Shown in pieces: positions 53,662 to 62,390 of a stretch of DNA of 64,000 nucleotides. The stretch comes from UBA2031 sp037189985 (GTDB taxonomy: Bacteria > Pseudomonadota > Gammaproteobacteria > Pseudomonadales > Moraxellaceae): assembly GCA_037189985.1 (NCBI GenBank), contig JBBCJX010000014.1, positions 1-64,000 of the forward strand. The letters run 5' to 3'. The notes beneath the pieces are model-generated. The model had not been told where the DNA came from, searched no databases, and worked only from the letters and a program-made list of their open reading frames with translations. The position numbers and the translations under genes were made by a program. Numbering within the stretch: the stretch's first letter is position 1; each line of letters opens with the position of its first letter.

Positions 53662-55014
53662 TCATACGGCGTCCAGTGCCTCGGCCAAGCGACCCACGGC
53701 AACGATCTCCATGCCCTCGACATTCTGTTTGGGTGCATTTCCCTTGGGCACGATGGCTCGCTTGAAGCCATGCTTGGCCGCTTCCTTCAAACGCTCCTGC
53801 CCGTTGGGCACAGGCCGGATTTCACCCGACAGCCCAACCTCGCCAAACACGACCAAATCCGGTGGCAGGGACTGGCCCCGCAAGCTGGAGGTTACCGCAA
53901 GCAGCAAGGCCAGATCGGAACCGGTTTCCAGAACCTTGACGCCGCCAACCACGTTGACAAAGACATCCTGCCCCACCGTGGCGATGCCACCATGGCGGTG
54001 CAGCACGGCGAGCAGCATGGCCAGCCTGTTCTGGTCCAGCCCTACGGCCACCCGCCGCGGATTGCCGTAGGACTCGTCAACCAGTGCCTGCACTTCCACC
54101 AGCAGCGGGCGAGTTCCCTCGCGCGTCACCATGACGATGGAACCGGGAATCGGTTCGCTGTGGCGGGAAAGGAAAATCGCGGAAGGATTGCTGACTTCAC
54201 GCAGGCCGCGATCCGTCATGGCAAAGACGCCAAGTTCGTTCACGGCGCCGAAACGGTTTTTCACGGCACGGATGACGCGGAACCGGGAATCCGCCTCACC
54301 TTCGAAATAAAGCACGCAATCGACCATGTGTTCGAGTACGCGCGGACCGGCCAGCGCTCCTTCCTTGGTGACATGCCCGACCAGGAAAAGTGCGCAGCCG
54401 GAGTGCTTGGCAAAGCGCGTGAGCAAGGCTGCCGATTCGCGTATCTGCGAAACACCGCCGGGCGCAGACTGCAGGGCCTCGGTATAGAGCGTCTGTATGG
54501 AGTCCACCACTAGCACGCGCGGGTTCTGTTCACGCGCCGTGGCAATGATGTTTTCCACACAGGTTTCCGCCATGAGGCGCAGATTGTCCACCGGCAGCTC
54601 AAGGCGCCTTGCGCGCATGGCAACCTGCCCTGGCGACTCTTCACCCGTGACATAAAGCGCAGGCATGCTGCCCGCCAGATATGTCAGGGTTTGCAGGAGA
54701 ATGGTGGATTTGCCGATACCGGGATCCCCGCCGATCAGCACCACCGAGCCCGGGACGAGCCCGCCACCCAGCACGCGGTCCAGTTCGGAAAGCCCGCTGG
54801 GAGTGCGCTCTTCGGCATCCGCACGAACATCCGCCAGCACCGTGACAGCGGCCGCCTTGCCGGCATAACCACTGGCGCGAGGCCCTTTTATCACCGGCTC
54901 GCGAACAACTTCGGTCAGGGTATTCCAGGCACTGCACTCACCGCACTGCCCGCTCCATTTGGAAAACTCCGCACCACAGGCTGTACAGGCATACACACTC
55001 TTGGCTTTGCTCAT
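53662..55014 (-). CDS. radA: DNA repair protein RadA
   Basis: A 450-residue RecA-like ATPase promoting branch migration in recombination. An N-terminal C4 zinc finger (CTACGAEFSKWSGQCGEC, residues 10-27) is followed by Walker A GGDPGIGKST near 93, the RadA-specific KNRFG motif near 248, and a C-terminal Lon-like domain (GEVGLSGEIRPVPNGQERL). The ATG at 55014 gives the standard MSKAKSVYACTACG start; the frame is open to 55101. Confidence 0.96.
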   Translation of the reverse strand: MSKAKSVYACTACGAEFSKWSGQCGECSAWNTLTEVVREPVIKGPRASGYAGKAAAVTVLADVRADAEERTPSGLSELDRVLGGGLVPGSVVLIGGDPGIGKSTILLQTLTYLAGSMPALYVTGEESPGQVAMRARRLELPVDNLRLMAETCVENIIATAREQNPRVLVVDSIQTLYTEALQSAPGGVSQIRESAALLTRFAKHSGCALFLVGHVTKEGALAGPRVLEHMVDCVLYFEGEADSRFRVIRAVKNRFGAVNELGVFAMTDRGLREVSNPSAIFLSRHSEPIPGSIVMVTREGTRPLLVEVQALVDESYGNPRRVAVGLDQNRLAMLLAVLHRHGGIATVGQDVFVNVVGGVKVLETGSDLALLLAVTSSLRGQSLPPDLVVFGEVGLSGEIRPVPNGQERLKEAAKHGFKRAIVPKGNAPKQNVEGMEIVAVGRLAEALDAV

Positions 55015-55103
55015 GTCGTGCGGGTGTCCACGGGGAATGACGAGGAAAGGCAGGCAATCCGGATATCGCCGGATTGTAGGCGGGGCACCCTGCAAAAACA
55101 AAA

Positions 55104-55124
55104 ACCCCGCCCAGAGGGCGGGGT
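55104..55124 (-). terminator. Intrinsic terminator, minus strand
   Basis: ACCCCGCCC and GGGCGGGGT pair over a three-base loop; on the minus strand TTTTTGTTTTTG follows. It ends the transcript of the gene at 55197-55748, 73 bases downstream of its stop and before radA. Confidence 0.85.
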
Positions 55125-55196
55125 CGGGTCTGTGGGTATTCGCAGACCATTACGCGGTTTTCACCGCTCCATCACTCGATTCATCCCTGTTTTCTC

Positions 55197-55748
55197 TCAG
55201 AGATGACGCGGGCGAAACTCGGCCTTGGTAGAAAACACATCGCTTCCGATGGCATCCTCGGCCTCGAACAGGGCTTCAGGGTGACGCCTGTGCATGACCT
55301 GCTTGACCTCGCGGGCCTTGGCCACTTCGCGCACGCTGATCACCAGCAGGTATTTGCCACGCGCGATGGCGTCATGAAAAGGAGTGAGCTTGTAATTGTC
55401 GTGACTGATGCCGACCATGCCGCCCACCCAGGCACCAAAGCAGCCGACCAGCGCCGACACTCCGAGAAAGGCAAACAGGCTCATGCTGAGCCCCATGGGC
55501 TTCATCACGGCAATCCAGAGTGCGAAAAGCAACCCGCAGAGACCGCCGATCAAGGCTCCACGCTCGCCGGAGTGAATGAGGTCGGTACTTTCCATGGGGG
55601 AGGCATCGTGAAGGTGATGCCGACGTACACCGTCATGATCCTTGCTGACAATGTAATACCCGTCTTCGTCAATGTTCAGGCCCTTTAGCGTGGCCACCAT
55701 TGCCTCGGCAGTCTCGAGCCGGTCCATCAGATAATACAGTGATCGCAT
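55197..55748 (-). CDS. Conserved membrane protein with Gly-zipper helices (DUF1269-like)
   Basis: A 183-residue protein. Residues 1-60 are soluble (MRSLYYLMDRLETAEAMVAT, then HHLHDASPMESTDLIHSGER). Two Gly-rich transmembrane helices follow (GALIGGLCGLLFALWIAVM and FLGVSALVGCFGAWVGGMVG, residues about 64-114). The C-terminal domain ending in EVKQVMHRRHPEALFEAEDA resembles an ACT/RRM-like sandwich. This layout fits the DUF1269-type membrane proteins of unknown function. It has its own terminator. Confidence 0.7.
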   Translation of the reverse strand: MRSLYYLMDRLETAEAMVATLKGLNIDEDGYYIVSKDHDGVRRHHLHDASPMESTDLIHSGERGALIGGLCGLLFALWIAVMKPMGLSMSLFAFLGVSALVGCFGAWVGGMVGISHDNYKLTPFHDAIARGKYLLVISVREVAKAREVKQVMHRRHPEALFEAEDAIGSDVFSTKAEFRPRHL

Positions 55749-55914
55749 TTCCCACTCCTTCGGTTGCGTCCTGACTTGCAGGATAAACCAGACAGAAAGT
55801 GCGGGTTAGACGGATTGGCTGTATGCCCACCCTGCCTTAGCGCCATGCGGCAGAACGCGGAAACATGAAGCCAACAGGAAAGACAACGCCCCAATCAGGG
55901 AAGGCTGGACAGGA

Positions 55915-57000
55915 TTACCAGATTTCGCGGCGGACGCGCGAGGTGACCTTGCAGAAAAGCTCGTAACTGATGGTGCCGGCATGGGCGGCCACCACATCGG
56001 CAGACAGGCCGTCACCCCAGAGGATGCAGGTCTCGCCAAGGCTCACTGGGAGCTCACCCAAATCCACCGTGATCATGTCCATGGATACACGCCCGACCAG
56101 CGGCACCTGATGCCCGCCGATCAATACCGGTGTCCCGTTGCGGGCATGACGGGGATATCCGTCGCCATAGCCGACCGCAATCACGCCGATACGGGTATCA
56201 CGTGGTGTCGTCCATGTAGCGCCATAGCCAACGGACTCGCCGCGCTTGAGCGGATTGATTGCGATCAGGCGCGAAGCCAGCGTCATGACAGGACGCAGCC
56301 CCATTTCTTCCGCGCTACGATCGGCAAACGGTGAACTGCCATACAACATGATGCCGGGACGCACCCAGGCGCCATGTGCTGCCGGCCAGGCCAGAATGGC
56401 GGCCGAATTGCAAAGGCTGTCCGGCATGGGACGCTCGCCATTGCGCGTGAGCACCTGCTGCACGGCACGGAAGCGGGCAATCTGCTTTTCGGTTTGCGGA
56501 GACTCCAGTTCATCAGCCGCGGCGAAATGCGTGAGCAGTCCGACTTCGCCAGTGACTCGCGCTGCACGTATGCGACGGAAAGCGCCAATGGCCGCCTCCG
56601 GCGAAAAACCCAGACGGTGCATGCCACTGTCCAGCTTCAGCCACACATCCACCGGCCCCGACAGGCGGCATCGCTCCAGAAAGCCGATCTGTTCTTCCTG
56701 ATGCACCACCACGGTCAGGCGCTGGCGTACGGCCTCGAACATTTCAGCATCGGAAAAAACCCCTTCCAGCACGGCAATCGGCTGCACGATACCGGCGGCA
56801 CGCAGGGCCAACGCCTCATCCAGAAAAGCCACGCCGAAGGCATCGGCCTCGGCCAGCGTTTCCGCTACCAGACGTGCGCCATGCCCGTAGGCATCGGCCT
56901 TGACCATGGCCATGACACGAGCATAGGGAGCCGCCTCGCGCACACGCTGCAGATTGTGGTGCAGGGCTTTCAGGCTGATGCCAAGACGGGCCTCACGCAT
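55915..57000 (-). CDS. alr: Alanine racemase
   Basis: A 361-residue PLP enzyme making D-alanine for peptidoglycan. The PLP Lys is in MVKADAYGHGAR near residue 34; the catalytic Tyr is in ESVGYGATWTTP near 252; RHARNGTPVLIGG lies near 286. Length is normal. It follows dnaB on the same strand with a 30-base gap, a gammaproteobacterial arrangement. The 166 bases between its stop and the DUF1269-like gene show nothing recognisable. Confidence 0.96.
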   Translation of the reverse strand: MREARLGISLKALHHNLQRVREAAPYARVMAMVKADAYGHGARLVAETLAEADAFGVAFLDEALALRAAGIVQPIAVLEGVFSDAEMFEAVRQRLTVVVHQEEQIGFLERCRLSGPVDVWLKLDSGMHRLGFSPEAAIGAFRRIRAARVTGEVGLLTHFAAADELESPQTEKQIARFRAVQQVLTRNGERPMPDSLCNSAAILAWPAAHGAWVRPGIMLYGSSPFADRSAEEMGLRPVMTLASRLIAINPLKRGESVGYGATWTTPRDTRIGVIAVGYGDGYPRHARNGTPVLIGGHQVPLVGRVSMDMITVDLGELPVSLGETCILWGDGLSADVVAAHAGTISYELFCKVTSRVRREIW

Positions 57001-57030
57001 GAGGATGTTCCTGACCGAAACCTCGCGGCA

Positions 57031-58443
57031 TCAATACTGCTCCTGGTCACGGTCGCGGTAAAACTCCGGCGACAGATCCTCGAAGCGTGTGTACTTCCCC
57101 AGGAAGGCCAGGCGCAGCATGCCGATGGGGCCGTTACGCTGCTTGCCGATGATGATTTCCGCCGTGCCCTTGTCCTGCGACTCGGGGTTATAAACCTCGT
57201 CACGGTAGATGAACATGATGACGTCGGCGTCCTGCTCGATGGCACCGGATTCACGCAGGTCGGACATCACGGGGCGCTTGTTTGGGCGCTGCTCCAGTGA
57301 GCGGTTGAGCTGCGACAACGCAATCACTGGGCAGCCCATTTCCTTGGCCAACCCTTTCAGAGAGCGCGAGATTTCCGAGATTTCGTTGACGCGATTGTTT
57401 TCCAGGCCCGGCACACGCATGAGCTGGAGATAATCGACCATGATGAGGCCGAGTGCGCCGCCGTTTTCACGCGCCACGCGTCGTGCACGTGCACGAACTT
57501 CCGTTGGCGATAATGCAGGCGTGTCATCGATAAAAAGCTTCTGCTCATTGAGCATGGACATGGTGGACGTCAGCCGCGGCCAGTCCTCTTCTTCCAGCTT
57601 GCCGGTACGCACGCGCGTCTGGTCGATGCGGCCCAGCGAGGAGAGCATGCGCATCACCAGTGAGTCGGCCGGCATTTCCATGGAAAACACGAGCACAGGC
57701 GCTCCGCCCAGCAACACGTTTTCCACCAGGTTCATGGCGAAAGTCGTTTTGCCCATGGAGGGGCGGGCTGCCACGATCACCAGATCGCCCTTCTGCAGGC
57801 CAGCCGTCTTCTCGTCCAGGTCGGTAAAACCGGAGGAAAGCCCGGTCAGGGGGTTGTTTGAGCTGAAAAGCTGCTCGATGCGGTCCACCGCCTTGGCCAG
57901 CAAGGGGCGAAGTGCCTGCGGACCGTCGCCCTTGGTCTGTTGCTCGGCAATGGCAAATATCTTGCGTTCGGCCTCGTCGAGAATGTCGTCCGAGGTCGCG
58001 CCCTTGGGCTGGTAGGCCGCATCGGAAATCTCGTAGGAGGCACGGATCAGCTGGCGCAGCACCGAGCGCTCGCGGACGATCTCGGCATAGGCGCCGACAT
58101 TGGCCGCAGATGCTGTACTTTTGACGATCTCGCCCAGATAGGCCATGCCCCCTGCCTCCTCCAGTTCCCCCATGCGGTTCAGGGTTTCGGAAACCGTCAG
58201 GGCATCCCGCGGCTTGGCCTCGTCGGCAAGCTGGGCGATGGCACGGAAAATCAGGCGATGGTCACGACGATAGAAATCCGCCTCGGTCACAACCTCAGCA
58301 GCACGGTCCCAAGCCGTTTCCTCGAGCATGAGGGCGCCCAGCACAGACTGCTCCGCTTCAAGCGAATGCGGGGGCAGCTTGAGGTTGGCCACAGTGCTGT
58401 CAGCACTGTCTGCGGGCAAGGAAGCCAAGGGACTGTCTGTCAT
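57031..58443 (-). CDS. dnaB: Replicative DNA helicase DnaB
   Basis: A 470-residue hexameric 5'-3' helicase. The N-terminal primase-interacting domain covers residues about 25-125 (PPHSLEAEQSVLGALML). The RecA-like motor has Walker A AARPSMGKTTFAMN near 220 and Walker B LIMVDYLQLM near 320, then SRSLKGLAKEMGCPVIALSQLNR. No intein is visible. The ATG at 58443 follows GGAAGAG; a TTG at 58461 is an in-frame alternative. It is separated from rplI by a terminator. Confidence 0.97.
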   Translation of the reverse strand: MTDSPLASLPADSADSTVANLKLPPHSLEAEQSVLGALMLEETAWDRAAEVVTEADFYRRDHRLIFRAIAQLADEAKPRDALTVSETLNRMGELEEAGGMAYLGEIVKSTASAANVGAYAEIVRERSVLRQLIRASYEISDAAYQPKGATSDDILDEAERKIFAIAEQQTKGDGPQALRPLLAKAVDRIEQLFSSNNPLTGLSSGFTDLDEKTAGLQKGDLVIVAARPSMGKTTFAMNLVENVLLGGAPVLVFSMEMPADSLVMRMLSSLGRIDQTRVRTGKLEEEDWPRLTSTMSMLNEQKLFIDDTPALSPTEVRARARRVARENGGALGLIMVDYLQLMRVPGLENNRVNEISEISRSLKGLAKEMGCPVIALSQLNRSLEQRPNKRPVMSDLRESGAIEQDADVIMFIYRDEVYNPESQDKGTAEIIIGKQRNGPIGMLRLAFLGKYTRFEDLSPEFYRDRDQEQY

Positions 58444-58536
58444 GGGGAACTCTTCCGACAAGGAGGCAAGATTAACCGAGCCAGCCGCTTAATGAATCAC
58501 CTTGTTGATGAGCCACTCTGGACTGTCCGGACCTGC

Positions 58537-58574
58537 CAAAAACAAAGGGCGCCGCAACTTTCGCCACGGCGCCC
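58537..58574 (-). terminator. Intrinsic terminator of the rpsF-rplI operon
   Basis: GGGCGCCG and CGGCGCCC pair over a 12-base loop; on the minus strand TTTGTTTTT follows. It lies 21 bases after the rplI stop and upstream of dnaB. Confidence 0.85.
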
Positions 58575-58594
58575 CCTGATCTGACCAGAAACGC

Positions 58595-59041
58595 TTACTC
58601 GGAGACCACGGTCACCTTGATGGTCACGGTCACTTCGCCATGCAACTGCAGGTCGACATCGTAGTCACCGGTGGAGCGCAGGGCACCGTTGGGCAGGCGC
58701 ACTTCACTCTTGTCCACCGCCTCACCCAGCTTGGTGATGGCTTCGGCAATGTCACGGGTACCCACGGAACCGAAGAGCTTGCCTTCGTCGCCAGCCTTGG
58801 CGGCAATCACCACGGCCAGTGCAGCAGCACGCTCGCCACGGGCCTGGGCTTCGCCCAGTGCGGCATTGGCACGGGCTTCCAGTTCGGCACGGCGGGTTTC
58901 GAACTCGGCCACGTTCTTTTCCGTTGCCGGAACGGCCTTGCCCTGCGGGATGAGGAAGTTGCGGCCATAGCCGGACTTCACATTGACCTTGCTGCCAAGG
59001 GCACCCAGGTTCTTGATCTTCTCAAGCAGAATGACTTCCAT
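58595..59041 (-). CDS. rplI: 50S ribosomal protein bL9
   Basis: A 148-residue ribosomal protein, the standard length. The N-domain MEVILLEKIKNLGALGSKVNVKSGYGRNFLIP is diagnostic; a long connecting helix and a C-terminal domain (LFGSVGTRDIAEAI, VTVTIKVTVV) follow. It is the last gene of the rpsF-priB-rpsR-rplI operon, 15 bases after rpsR. Confidence 0.97.
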   Translation of the reverse strand: MEVILLEKIKNLGALGSKVNVKSGYGRNFLIPQGKAVPATEKNVAEFETRRAELEARANAALGEAQARGERAAALAVVIAAKAGDEGKLFGSVGTRDIAEAITKLGEAVDKSEVRLPNGALRSTGDYDVDLQLHGEVTVTIKVTVVSE

Positions 59042-59056
59042 CTTTCGTCTCCCGCC

Positions 59057-59284
59057 TTACTGGTGGTTGTCGGTGTAAGGCAGCAGGGCCAGATAGCGGG
59101 CCTGCTTGATCGCGAGGCCGAGCTGACGCTGGTAGCGTGCCTTGGTGCCGGTGATGCGGCTGGGGACGATCTTGCCTGTCTCAGTAACGTACTGCTTCAG
59201 GGTTTCGGTGTCCTTGTAATCGATGTACTTGGTATTTTCCGCAGTGAAGCGGCAGAACTTGCGACGACGGTAGAAACGTGCCAT
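59057..59284 (-). CDS. rpsR: 30S ribosomal protein bS18
   Basis: A 75-residue basic protein. The sequence MARFYRRRKFCRFTAENTKYIDYKD and SRITGTKARYQRQLGLAIKQARYLALLPY is typical. The two-Cys zinc ribbon of some lineages is not complete here (a single Cys11). It forms the S6:S18 heterodimer with the product of rpsF and is 13 bases after priB. Confidence 0.97.
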   Translation of the reverse strand: MARFYRRRKFCRFTAENTKYIDYKDTETLKQYVTETGKIVPSRITGTKARYQRQLGLAIKQARYLALLPYTDNHQ

Positions 59285-59297
59285 GACGTTTGCTCTC

Positions 59298-59603
59298 CTA
59301 TTCGAATCTCTCGATTGCTTGCGCGTGTATCAGTAACTGCTGCGTATCGCGGTGACTGGACTGGGCCAGCATGCCGCTTACCGTGAGCCGGTCTCCCGGC
59401 TGCAAACCCTGCACCTGTTGCGCCAACTCCGCCCCAGTGATCTTCACCACCACAAGGGCCCGGATTTCGCGCTGCTGCCCGGATAGTGACTGTCGCGAGC
59501 GGTGTTCCAGTATGAGTTCACGGTGGACAACACCGGCCGGACTGGTACGTGGCGACTTGAGCTCCCGCACAAGTCCACTTAGCCGGACGGCATTCTGCTC
59601 CAC
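59298..59603 (-). CDS. priB: Primosomal replication protein N, PriB
   Basis: A 101-residue OB-fold single-stranded DNA-binding protein of the PriA-PriB-DnaT restart path. It starts MEQNAVRLSGLVRELKSPRTSPAGV; VHRELILEHRSRQ and VSGMLAQSSHRDTQQLLIHA match the family. Location between rpsF and rpsR is the classical position. Confidence 0.92.
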   Translation of the reverse strand: MEQNAVRLSGLVRELKSPRTSPAGVVHRELILEHRSRQSLSGQQREIRALVVVKITGAELAQQVQGLQPGDRLTVSGMLAQSSHRDTQQLLIHAQAIERFE

Positions 59604-59618
59604 GCAGCGATGACCGCC

Positions 59619-60023
59619 TTACTCGCCAGCGTCCTCGGACGCAGAAGAGGACGACTCTTCGGCACCTTCTTCGGAGCGGGCGGCTTTGCGGCTGCGCTTC
59701 TCTTCCGCGCCCTTGGCCAGGATCGATTCCTCGGTGATGGCTTCGTTGCGACGGATGATGAGATTGCGAATGACCGCGTCGTTGTAGCGGAAAGCTTCCG
59801 CCAGTTCATCCAGCGTGGCCTGGCCGCACTCGATGTTCATGAGCACGTAGTGAGCCTTGTGGATCTTGTTGATCGGGTAGGCCAGCTGACGGCGGCCCCA
59901 GTCTTCAAGGCGGTGGATCTTGCCACCGGCTTCCTTGACGGTCCCGGTGTAGCGCTCGACCATGGCGGGCACCTGCTCGCTCTGGTCGGGGTGCACCAGG
60001 AACACGATTTCGTAATGACGCAT
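59619..60023 (-). CDS. rpsF: 30S ribosomal protein bS6
   Basis: A 134-residue ribosomal protein: MRHYEIVFLVHPDQSEQVP at the start, then RLEDWGRRQLAYPINKIHKAHYVLMNIE near 40. The C-terminus ends in a Lys/Arg stretch followed by an acidic Ser/Glu tail (about residues 105-134), the region where RimK adds glutamates in E. coli. The start at 60023 is clear; the open frame reaches 60239. It leads the operon behind a 135-base leader. Confidence 0.97.
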   Translation of the reverse strand: MRHYEIVFLVHPDQSEQVPAMVERYTGTVKEAGGKIHRLEDWGRRQLAYPINKIHKAHYVLMNIECGQATLDELAEAFRYNDAVIRNLIIRRNEAITEESILAKGAEEKRSRKAARSEEGAEESSSSASEDAGE

Positions 60024-60047
60024 GCTTTGCTCCTTACGGGTTGGGCA

Positions 60048-60074
60048 GCCTCTTCCCGACAACCGGAGAGAGGC
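60048..60074 (-). promoter_or_regulatory. Candidate S6:S18 autoregulatory hairpin in the rpsF leader
   Basis: On the minus strand GCCTCT and AGAGGC pair around CTCCGGTTGTCGGGA, 25-51 bases before the rpsF start. A hairpin with an unpaired CCG upstream of rpsF is the hallmark of the known S6:S18-binding leader motif. The fit is plausible, not proven. Confidence 0.4.
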
Positions 60075-60163
60075 AAGGAGTACACGGCTTGCGGCCTGCC
60101 TGGGCGGGCCTGCCCGGAAAATCCCGGCGCACGTGCCCTTTGCACAGAGGCAAAGGGGCGCGG

Positions 60164-60192
60164 ATTGTAAGGGAATGCCCTGGCGGAAACAA
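60164..60192 (-). promoter_or_regulatory. Candidate sigma-70 promoter of rpsF
   Basis: Minus strand TTGTTT (60192-60187), 17 bases, TACAAT (60169-60164). Transcription would start near 60157. A leader hairpin CCCTTTGC / GCAAAGGG lies at 60136-60157. These, with the S6:S18 hairpin and the divergent promoter near 60301, fill the 365-base gap 60024-60388. Confidence 0.55.
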
Positions 60193-60300
60193 GCCGAAAG
60201 CCCGGAAATACGGCCCGCCCGGCCCCCAGATTCTTGCATTGGAGCGCGATAGCGCCTAAGAAGGTGGGCAGGCGTCTGATCCGGTTTTAGCCTTTTCGGA

Positions 60301-60330
60301 TTGCTGCCAGGAAAAGCTTTCCGCTATGAT
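60301..60330 (+). promoter_or_regulatory. Candidate promoter of the secreted-protein pair, with a dyad in the spacer
   Basis: TTGCTG (60301-60306) and TATGAT (60325-60330) are 18 bases apart. The spacer contains GGAAA-AGC-TTTCC (60310-60322), a possible operator. Confidence 0.4.
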
Positions 60331-60388
60331 CAGGCAGCCTAAGAACAAAAAGAAACAATAAAGCAGGCCAGAGCCTGTGAGGCGCCCC

Positions 60389-61003
60389 ATGAAGCCCACC
60401 CTCCACAAGCAATTATTGCTATTGGCACTGACAACGCTGTCAGCCGGCATGCTTGCGGCTGCCGCCGAGGAAAGACCTCGCCTGGAGAACTACCCTTCCT
60501 CCTATCAATTCCTTCAGGCCCTACAGGCATGGAACAAGGCCCATCCGGGTGCCTTGACCCCCGTTCCCGAGCCAGCATTCCCGCAGGTATCTCCTTCGCC
60601 TGACAATATTGATCCGACAAGCGAGTTGGCCCCTCCCCCCATCATCGTGAGTGGCCCCGAGGACCTTGATCAGGCGGTTGCCCTCGCCCGGGACATCCAT
60701 CATCCGGACTACAAGGAAAAGATTCGCTATCGCCGGACCACCCACATCAGCTTCCCCCTGGCATCGATCGACGGCCAGGACATGAGCAAGGCCAGCGTGG
60801 GGGACGCCCTGACCTTGGGCGAAATTACTGGCGGCGACCAGAAAATGTCATCCGAACAGCTAGCCTTCCTGATAGAGCAGGAAAGACGCCGGCTGCTCGA
60901 CAAGACAAGCGACATCGACAGGCCGGGCACAAGCAGTGCCGCCGGCCCCAGCATCATGACGACACCGGAAAATCGCTCCGTCATCAGTGTAACGAGTCAT
61001 TGA
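60389..61003 (+). CDS. Secreted protein of unknown function, paralogue of the next gene
   Basis: A 204-residue protein with a signal peptide (residues about 1-26, ending AAA). The mature start RPRLENYPSSYQFLQALQAW and the Pro-rich VPEPAF match the downstream protein. A second shared block, RRTTHISFPLASIDGQDMS near 118, also matches. The C-terminal 80 residues are polar and low in structure. I do not recognise the family. The start at 60389 is preferred over 60377, where the codon context adds only four residues. It lies between rpsF and rlmB, opposite in strand to both. Confidence 0.7.
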   Translation: MKPTLHKQLLLLALTTLSAGMLAAAAEERPRLENYPSSYQFLQALQAWNKAHPGALTPVPEPAFPQVSPSPDNIDPTSELAPPPIIVSGPEDLDQAVALARDIHHPDYKEKIRYRRTTHISFPLASIDGQDMSKASVGDALTLGEITGGDQKMSSEQLAFLIEQERRRLLDKTSDIDRPGTSSAAGPSIMTTPENRSVISVTSH

Positions 61004-61079
61004 ATAAAGGCCCCGGGACCATGAACCCGGGTGACCAACAAGAAGAGGGCAGGCCTTCAGGGGCCTCGGGTACAGAAGC

Positions 61080-62378
61080 ATGAAGCACCAACACTGGAAA
61101 TGTGCCCTGCTATTGGCAGGCAGCACCTCACTGGCGGCCCTTGCGGCCCTGCCGGACTCACGCCCTCGCCCGGAAGATCACGCCTCTTACTCTCACTACC
61201 TTCAGGCACTTTTTGCCTATCAGCGTGCCCAGCAGGTTACCGACGTACCTGAACCAGCCCCCGTGATACAACCGGACGGCAGCATTGCTACCAAGCCAGA
61301 GAGCCTGGAGGATGCCATCGCCAGTGCCGCCCAAGAAAAACCTCGTCATGTCGACACCGGCAACAGTCGCAGAAGCACTTTCAAAAGCTTTGCACTTCAC
61401 CAGATTGAACCCCAGGACCTCAGCAGCACAGGCGTTGACGGCGTTCTTGGCGTTTTTGGAACACATAACCTGAAGCGGGCTTCCGGCCCCAGAATTGCCG
61501 GCCTCACGGATGACTGGGGCTACATTTTTTTCGAGGATGACGAGCGGCGTAATCTCTTTGACGAATACGCCATGACGCAGGCGTCTCTCGATGAGCAGAT
61601 CACGGTCTTCAACACGACCGTACGCCTGCAGGAAGGGTGGGCATACGCCAACGGGACTTCAACAGCGAATGCTGACGGCAGCCTCAGCATCAACCTGAGC
61701 TCAGAAGCGGTTACAACCGCTTATATCGTCGATCGTGACGGCGTACCCGGATACTCCCCCAATGCTGGAGCTTTCCTGATTGACCCATTGCGTATCAAGT
61801 TGCAGAACCTGAACGTCAATATCCGTGCAGACAACGCTCCTTATCCTGATGTCGGCTCATTGACGACAACCATCTTCACCAACAACTCCATCCGTGCCGA
61901 CCTGTCCGGAACCCGTATCGGGGTGGCCGATGCCCAGAAGGGCGCGCCAGACTTCAAGAACATGACACGTGACGACCTCGGCCCTCCCAGCTATTTTCTG
62001 CATTTCGGCCAAGGATCCGAACTTGTGATCGCCCCCGGCACCACGATCCAGTCCGTCCTGCAGCGCCCGGATGAAAGGCGTCGCCCGCTGGTAACGGCAA
62101 ATGCACGCATTCATGCCATCAGCCTGACCGACACCAGCCTGGTGGACAACCACAACGGGGGGCGGCTCAACATTGCCCGCTTCTCGATATCCGACCTGTG
62201 GCTCAAGGACCTGCAAATCTTCGTGGTCAACCGCAAGATTGAGCTGGAAAGCGAGGTCCGTGACGTCAAACTGGCCGCACAGGGCATAAGTGTGGGGGCC
62301 GCCTCAAGCCCCTCCATGGGTGACATCTACATGGACATCACCCGGATGCGCAGCGTAGTGACATTCGAGGCCCACTGA
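61080..62378 (+). CDS. Secreted protein of unknown function (FilA-like?), paralogue of the preceding gene
   Basis: A 432-residue exported protein with an N-terminal signal (to about residue 23). Residues 28-62 (RPRPEDHASYSHYLQALFAY, VPEPAP) and RRSTFKSFALHQIEPQDLS near 97 parallel the upstream protein. After about residue 130 the chain is beta-rich with many Thr, Asn and Asp, and ends in SPSMGDIYMDITRMRSVVTF. This looks like a surface or envelope protein; a resemblance to Acinetobacter FilA-type proteins is a guess. A CCCGGG hairpin lies in the 76-base gap before it. Confidence 0.68.
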   Translation: MKHQHWKCALLLAGSTSLAALAALPDSRPRPEDHASYSHYLQALFAYQRAQQVTDVPEPAPVIQPDGSIATKPESLEDAIASAAQEKPRHVDTGNSRRSTFKSFALHQIEPQDLSSTGVDGVLGVFGTHNLKRASGPRIAGLTDDWGYIFFEDDERRNLFDEYAMTQASLDEQITVFNTTVRLQEGWAYANGTSTANADGSLSINLSSEAVTTAYIVDRDGVPGYSPNAGAFLIDPLRIKLQNLNVNIRADNAPYPDVGSLTTTIFTNNSIRADLSGTRIGVADAQKGAPDFKNMTRDDLGPPSYFLHFGQGSELVIAPGTTIQSVLQRPDERRRPLVTANARIHAISLTDTSLVDNHNGGRLNIARFSISDLWLKDLQIFVVNRKIELESEVRDVKLAAQGISVGAASSPSMGDIYMDITRMRSVVTFEAH

Positions 62379-62390
62379 CCGGCACCAGCC

